Assembly: GCF_963678635.1 (NCBI RefSeq)
Contig: NC_087065.1
Span: 42,721,430-42,785,429, forward strand
DNA length: 64,000 nt
Direction: 5' to 3'
Origin: Symsagittifera roscoffensis
Taxonomy: Eukaryota; Xenacoelomorpha; Acoela; Convolutidae
Below are positions 58,570 to 64,000 of the stretch, piece after piece. Every line of letters starts with the position of its first letter. The stretch's first letter is position 1. The notes under the pieces were generated by a model that saw only the letters and a list, made by a program, of their open reading frames with translations, was not told the DNA's origin and searched no databases. The position numbers and the translations under genes are program-made.

Positions 58570-59780
58570 TAGCATTCAATACTTCACATACCCTACACAC
58601 TAAAGGACATTTAGGATCAGAAAAGACATACTCTAACTTTATTCGAAGTTTTTAGTTCCCAAATGCACCAATTTGTGTCAAAGTATTATGCAACGATTTT
58701 ATAACATGCCAATTAAATAAACCTACCCAAATCAAAAACAAATTGCAGAAAAACAAGATTTTAAAGGACAAAGTCTATTTTTCAATCATAGAATCTCATT
58801 TGACACAAAAGGACCAATTTCACCATCCTCAGAAGGAAACTCATTTATAATGGTCATTGGTGATGCATTTACGCACTATGTAGCACTCAACCCAGTACCC
58901 CATTGTAATGCTTATTATGCATATACAACACTCTACGAACAATGGATAGCTAAATTCGGATTACCCGAAATACTAGTCACAGACAAGGGCACAGTGTTTA
59001 ATAATAACGAAATTATCACATTATTCCACTTATATAATATCAAACATAAACCACGTACATCTCATGCACCTTGGACAAATGGATTAGTCGAAGGTATGAA
59101 CCGTTCATTATAAGAATATCTCAGATGTATCATTAAGGGAAATGATACACGATACACTGAACGGTCAATAGATGTAAAGTTATTTCCCTTACCATATAAT
59201 TCACAAATTACAACAACACAAGGAATGTCACCATATGAAATGTTATTTAACCAAAAACCACGTAAACCAATAATAATTACAGCAAACGCCCTTGCAGCAA
59301 ACGCTCTTCAATTTTTTACAAACTACCACTACATACCCACGATGAAGATCCTTTTCATCATCCTGAAATTTTAAAACTAGCTTCCGGTACACAACACACC
59401 GAAGGGATTTTAGAGAGAGATAAAAAACACAATGAAATTTATCAAAAAACAATAAAAAAAACTGTTACAAAGACAAAACATAAATAACCAAATCAATTCA
59501 CGCTTCACACTAGCAACAGATTTAAAAATCGGAACATTTGTTTTGATTACCAACTTTACGACACAAAAAGGAATTTCTAAAAAACTCCAACCACTCCGAA
59601 AAAGACCATACCAGAAAAAGCTTCCAAAAAATTACAACCACTCCGAAAAGGACCATATCAATTAATTAATAAACCCACTGATGTAACATACAAACTGAAT
59701 GACCCAAGTAAAAAAGAAATTGTTCAGCATCGAAATAAGCTATTACCCTCTTACCCAAAAGAATACGCACTCCGTGAATT
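58570..59780 (+). pseudogene. Pol: integrase with HHCC, DD35E and GPY module (broken)
   Basis: Zinc-binding region about 58,572-58,722 (SHTLHTKGHLGSEKTYSNF with CNDFITC, one TAG inside). Catalytic core: Asp codon at 58,802 (FDTKGP), Asp at 58,982 (VTDKGTVFNN), Glu at 59,090 (NGLVEG), the last two 35 residues apart. A TAA follows at 59,111. The C-terminal part (about 59,530-59,780) has RKGPYQL at about 59,643-59,663 and a VTYKLNDP, H-R-N-x-LLP pattern, the GPY/F module of chromodomain-less gypsy integrases. About 36 bases around the GPY are duplicated (59,576-59,611 and 59,625-59,661). Confidence 0.75.
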
Positions 59781-59862
59781 AACTCAACTATATTTTTTCA
59801 CAGGTTTAAAAATTGTTCAAAACAATTCAGAAATTGAACCAAATCAAAACACTGACAAACAA

Positions 59863-60102
59863 ATGAATTCAAAACCAACCCAGCAAAAAGAATTGGTTCA
59901 CCAAACATTTTCTAAACCAGAGACAAAAATATCTCAAAAAGAAAGAAAAAATAGGAAAATGAGAGAAAAAATTCTACCACAGGATCAAAAGGAAAAATCT
60001 GAACGTAGAGAATCATCACGACTTAGAAGTCAGCCACGAAAAAATTATAAAACATTCATTCCACAATCTAAAATATTGAAGATAGTTGAATTTCAAGAAT
60101 AA
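59863..60102 (+). CDS. Pol C-terminal tail
   Basis: An open 80-codon frame, Lys/Gln/Glu/Ser-rich (KERKNRKMREKIL, SERRESSRLRSQPRK), ending TAA at 60,100. It lies directly after the integrase GPY module and is a basic, disordered tail. No further domain. Confidence 0.45.
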   Translation: MNSKPTQQKELVHQTFSKPETKISQKERKNRKMREKILPQDQKEKSERRESSRLRSQPRKNYKTFIPQSKILKIVEFQE

Positions 60103-61137
60103 CTTTAATTTTAATTGACATTTTCACCTTCTTTTTAATAATTTTGAACATACACACTTTCAAAATAACATCCTGAAAAACACATGAACAAATATTGTTC
60201 AAAATCAGCCAATAGAAATCATTCCGAGTCATCATCTTATTTATAATAACACGACTTTCTTAGTCGACAAATCACCTCCAAGAATTAGTCGACAATTAGT
60301 CGACAAATCACCTCCAAATTAGTCACCTCCAAGAATAACTATAACTATAACTTCGAGACCTCCAGGTCAAAAATAAGCAAACCGCTACAAATTGACAACT
60401 AAAATAAACACAATCTCAAAATTACAACCCTCCCCTATCAAGTAGTACAAAGATCAACAATTTTCCCAATCTAGAAATCAAAAAACTTTCAAGCAAAAAT
60501 TAAATTAAATTAAAGAACAAAACGCACATGATCACTTAGCCAAAAGTACAAATTTTTCGTAGATACCCCCAATCATTCCATAAATAAAAACAAAACCAAG
60601 AAAATCTCCCCGACACCACAAAATAGCCCCTCAACAAAATCCAACCCACTTGTCAAAAAATCAATAAATATTCCGACCACACTCGAGTTTAGCCCCAAAA
60701 ATTTTTAAAAAAATTCGACAGAACGAATCATTTCTTAAATGTTTCTTTCTGCGACGGTCGACAAACTTAAACAAATATTTTCATAATATTTTTAGCTGAT
60801 ACTTTAGAAACCTTAATTATTCTTTTACTAACTTTTTGCAACCTTTTTCTAATTTTTTATTCCCTATTCGAAGTATATGTACCTTTCCCAAATCGTTGAT
60901 AACCTCCTCAGGTACGATAATTCAAAAACTATTTAAATGTTTCGAAAGTTATTTAGTAGAACCGATGTTTTTCTCCTATTCATTATTTTTCTCACCTTTT
61001 TAACATCACTCGTAATGACAATATGCAAATGTAAAAAAAATTAGCAACCATTCTTTTATTTCTTTTTATTGAAGAATACTATAGTAAACATTAAATTTTC
61101 ATCATAAAAAATTCAACCCTGCAAATTTTTCCAAAAA
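60103..61137 (+). other. Spacer between Pol and the downstream ORFs
   Basis: About 1 kb of non-coding AT-rich DNA. AGTCGACAAATCACCTCCAA repeats at about 60,262 and 60,292, with a third partial copy, AATTAGTCACCTCCAAGAAT, at about 60,317. No clear polypurine tract or LTR start was found here, which is one reason to think the element continues to the right. Confidence 0.4.
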
Positions 61138-62191
61138 TTGCTAATCATAAACCAGTCCCCACCGACAACATCCCAAGAACACCCAACAACACCTACAAAT
61201 ACCCAAAATCCCCAATCATCCACACGCATTTCTTTCCAAGACAATCCATATACTTTTGAAGAAAGACACGCACGATTATCCGAACCATTAGAACCAGTTG
61301 TTCGCCAAATACCTTTGAGAGAACCGCAATACGAACCAACATATAACATATACCCACATCTACAACAAGATCTTAACAGTGTAAGACACATTAGCCAAAA
61401 CCAAAAAACACTTGAAATAAATAGACAAATTATACATCCAAGACGAAACAGAAATTTTCAAACTCCCAGAAATCATTTTAAAATACCTCAGTCATCAAAA
61501 CCAAGTCCTTTAGACCTTTCTAGTAGCAAACTACCAGATACTCCCCCAATTGCTTCGAAACAAAGCACTTCAAATTTTCCATCAGACTACTTAGGTTCAA
61601 CTCCCACATCAGAACAAATCCGAGAAAATCCTTTTATTCCCCCAACAACTACAGAACGTCTTCCATATTGGGTAACGCACAGCTACACTCAAGGTGATTC
61701 AAATTTAGTAAACGACCCAATTGACGTTTCATCTATCAATATTACCAGAAACACTCTCCCTTCCTTCAACACCTTCTTTAAGTCAAATATCACCAACAAT
61801 ATTTCCCCTTAATTTTCCTACACATCTTGATTCACGATATCAAGAACAATCATCTAATAATATACCATTACGATTAGATTGGAATACATTAGTACCACCC
61901 CCACCATTTTTTGGTCAACATCAAGAAAGTAGCAGACTACACAACTGGGCACTAAATAGATTACAATATAGACAAGATATCCACAAAGATATACAAAAAC
62001 ATAACATCCAAATACTTCAACAAAAAAGTCTCACACTAAAATTCGAAAGAACAGTAAGACTAAACAATATTGTTCAACACCCATTTCCATTAGCCCTTCT
62101 AAATATAATAGCTCAATCTTTACCTGCCCCATTTATAACAACAGAAATAATATATAAGTACGATAGATATACTAAAAAGAAAATCGGATAG
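61138..62191 (+). pseudogene. Unidentified proline-rich ORF in two overlapping frames
   Basis: First frame: 61,138-61,812, rich in Pro, Thr, Ser and Gln. Second frame: 61,721-62,191, more structured, with a TLVPPPPFFGQHQ stretch and a conserved-looking helical end (LALLNIIAQSLPAPFITTEII). A one-base frame change near 61,800 would explain both as one former protein of about 350 residues. No signal peptide, no zinc knuckle. I recognise no family. It lies between pol and the Env-like gene. Confidence 0.45.
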
Positions 62192-62289
62192 ATATTTTTT
62201 TAACCCATATTCAGGATTATCCTACAGATGTATATTCTAAGGATATTCACTTTTCAACACCTTCTTTTTCTTATTTTTTCCGAGCCAAA

Positions 62290-64000
62290 TCAAAAATCCT
62301 TCTCCTCGCACAGGACCTCAGGATTTACTAGTAACACACTACTATTGTGAAGAAAACGAACAAAAAACACTACATAAATATGCTATCAATCAAGTACCAC
62401 AATGTGAATCCAAATCACAAGCTATAGAAACCAAAAAAGTAATAGCTACGTTTCACTCAAAAGTCCGAGCGTAAACACTAACAGGATACAAATTCACAGC
62501 AACATTTTTCGAAAAGAAAGTACATTGTTCACAAGTTTCAAACGGAAATAAAAACAGATTAGACCACGAATCTTTCTACCAAAATAACATCAAAAAATTA
62601 TTGCACCTCAGCCCTGAAGATTGTAAAAACGAACTAAAAAGACTCAAACTCACACCAAATAAAGGCACAAACAGAAAACTTGCAAAGTTTCAAGTTTTTC
62701 CTGACTCAACACATCAAGCCGAACTTGAAATCACAAAGGTCATATACGACTAGATACAAAATTTCCATTTCATGGAGCACATGGAAGATTAACATACGAT
62801 CTTTATGATAAAAATTGGATACCACACATTGGAATAGATAATCCCTCAAACTGCAAAGCAGACACAAATTATAAAGGATACCAAGAAATAAAGTTTTTCG
62901 ATTGGAAAAAACAACTTGAAAAAGTACAACTTACACGCGACTGAAAAGATGACACAATACTTTATCAAGGAATCAGACTCCCTTGCAAAAACGACCAAGA
63001 ATATTGCGATCCTACATACAAGCAATCATTGTTTGGTTTCCCGAAGAAACCTGCACAATTTTTCAAGTAGCAAAAATACACGCTAGAATGATTAAATTTC
63101 AACAAAATTATTTTATTGAATCAATCCCGTTTGCAGAGGTGAACTCTGATCAAAAAGACATACTAATCATAAGTTTAGAAACATCCACAAGAACTAAATT
63201 AACACGTTTCCAAATATACCCAGAAACAGAACTCGCATGCAAATACAACAAACCAATTTACAAAAGATAATATTCAGAAATTCTTGTCGAATACAAAAAC
63301 GGTTTCGACATGAATGCAGGTAAACTAATCATACACCAAATGGCTTCATCTCATTCATATACTGATGAGAACTCATAAGTTTCAGTATAATTTCAAACGA
63401 ATGCAGGAAGAACCGGAGGAAATTTAAAACCACAAGATACAGAAATTACACGTTTACAAGAACTATCACTCATGAACAACACATATTTTGGCGCAATTTA
63501 TTATGACATACAATTAGATATGAAATTAGATTATACGATAAGTAGAATTTTTCAAGAAATGACATTATCAGAATTAGAAACACTACACCAATTATGTGAA
63601 CTTGAAAGAACGCAGATTCTACAATCACTCGCACTAGCAATTCTAAAAATACCATATGCAGGATACTTACTAACCGGAAATAGATCAAATTTCGTAGATT
63701 ATGAAGGAAACATTATATGGTATTACACTTGTACCAAAAAAGTATCACCTTTATATGTTTTCGAAGATAAACGGTGTTATAGAAGAATTCCAAAATTCTA
63801 CAAAAAAAGTACATTTTGTAGATACACTTTCACAAAGAACTAATTTTTGGGATACAGCAGTCCCATGTGGATCAAAAAATAGCCACAATGTTGTACAATT
63901 AAACCCGGACGAAGACAAATGATACCTACTCACACCATATCCAACACTAAAGCAACCATTAAAAAAGTTTTCACCTGAAAGTATTAGAGCTATTGCCCGC
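62290..64000 (+). pseudogene. Envelope-glycoprotein-like gene (broken, runs off the window)
   Basis: Fragments in three frames share a glycoprotein look: spaced cysteines (for example near 62,345, 62,400, 62,505 and 62,853), Tyr/Phe-rich beta-type segments and a hydrophobic stretch (LALAILKIPYAGYLL) at about 63,632-63,676 near the end. In-frame stops at about 62,473, 62,753 and 62,942, and frame changes near 62,756, 63,060, 63,270 and 63,800, show it is not intact here. The position after gypsy pol is that of env in errantiviruses and other env-bearing retroelements. The family of viral glycoprotein it came from is not clear to me; fusion proteins captured from negative-strand RNA viruses (chuvirus type) are one possibility I can neither confirm nor exclude. 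A transmembrane segment is expected to the right of the window. Confidence 0.5.

Larger units (their letters stand above)
50030..64000 (+). mobile_element. Endogenous Ty3/gypsy (errantivirus-like) element with Env-like gene
   Basis: Plus-strand order is Gag (about 51,957-55,292), protease (55,298-56,086), RT (about 56,450-57,330), RNase H (57,420-57,900), integrase (about 58,570-59,780), pol tail to 60,102, a proline-rich ORF (61,138-62,191) and an Env-like ORF (about 62,290 to beyond 64,000). RT-RH-IN order and the GPY integrase module place it in Ty3/gypsy. Nearly every domain boundary has a stop or frame change, so the copy is dead, or the assembly has indel errors. The 3' end and 3' LTR lie outside the window, so the LTRs cannot be confirmed and the left edge is approximate. 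Confidence 0.75.

Noticed and set aside
1-64000. CRISPR arrays, bacterial operons, rRNA genes
   Set aside because: No regularly spaced identical repeats with unique spacers, no ribosome-binding sites with packed ORFs, no rRNA signature. The introns and retroelements show a eukaryotic nuclear sequence.

Overview
The window is AT-rich eukaryotic, almost certainly animal, nuclear DNA. Genes are split by GT-AG introns, most of the sequence is repeats and decayed transposons, and there is a 200-base N gap at 45,884-46,083. I cannot name the species. The gene content (an alpha-1,4-glycosyltransferase of the Gb3-synthase type, Ty3/gypsy elements, a protein-primed DNA polymerase relic) would fit an invertebrate.

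Layout. 1-17,000 holds no convincing host gene. It carries a TIR element packed with ATTATAATC palindromes (1,778-2,774), a head-to-head pair of homologous decayed ORFs of unknown function (3.5-5.45 kb), a foldback element starting GGGGCGGATTTAGG (5.89-6.53 kb) with relatives at 28.0, 32.1, 34.0, 35.0 and 46.1 kb, a 2-kb direct duplication built of about 170-bp monomers (7.77-11.68 kb, with diverged and inverted monomers to 12.9 kb), a TIR element (12.94-14.06 kb) and a small foldback (15.17-15.40 kb). 17.1-22.2 kb is a very decayed plus-strand Ty3/gypsy element. 22.2-27.35 kb is intergenic, with a tRNA-Ile-like pseudogene and a (GTAA)n array.

27,357-34,573 is the one clear host gene. Four exons with consistent splice phases give a 353-residue Golgi-type alpha-1,4-glycosyltransferase (A4GALT-like). 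Its last intron carries an intact 119-aa coiled-coil ORF on the opposite strand that is probably transposon-borne. 34.6-39.7 kb is decayed repeats. 39.75-43.82 kb, minus strand, is a broken protein-primed family B DNA polymerase (Polinton/Maverick, adintovirus or bidnavirus type) with N-terminal zinc fingers. An open 154-codon ORF of unknown function lies divergently beside it. 46,359-46,604 is the last exon of an unidentified membrane protein whose earlier exons are not visible. 47.0-49.0 kb is repeats.

From about 50 kb to the end lies one long, broken plus-strand Ty3/gypsy element in the order Gag, zinc knuckle, RS-rich tail, protease, RT, RNase H, integrase, then a proline-rich ORF and a cysteine-bearing envelope-glycoprotein-like ORF that runs out of the window. 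This is the most unusual content of the window: an errantivirus-like endogenous element with a Q/N-rich Gag, an RS-rich Gag tail, a protease without its DSG/DTG motif, and an Env-like gene of unplaced family.
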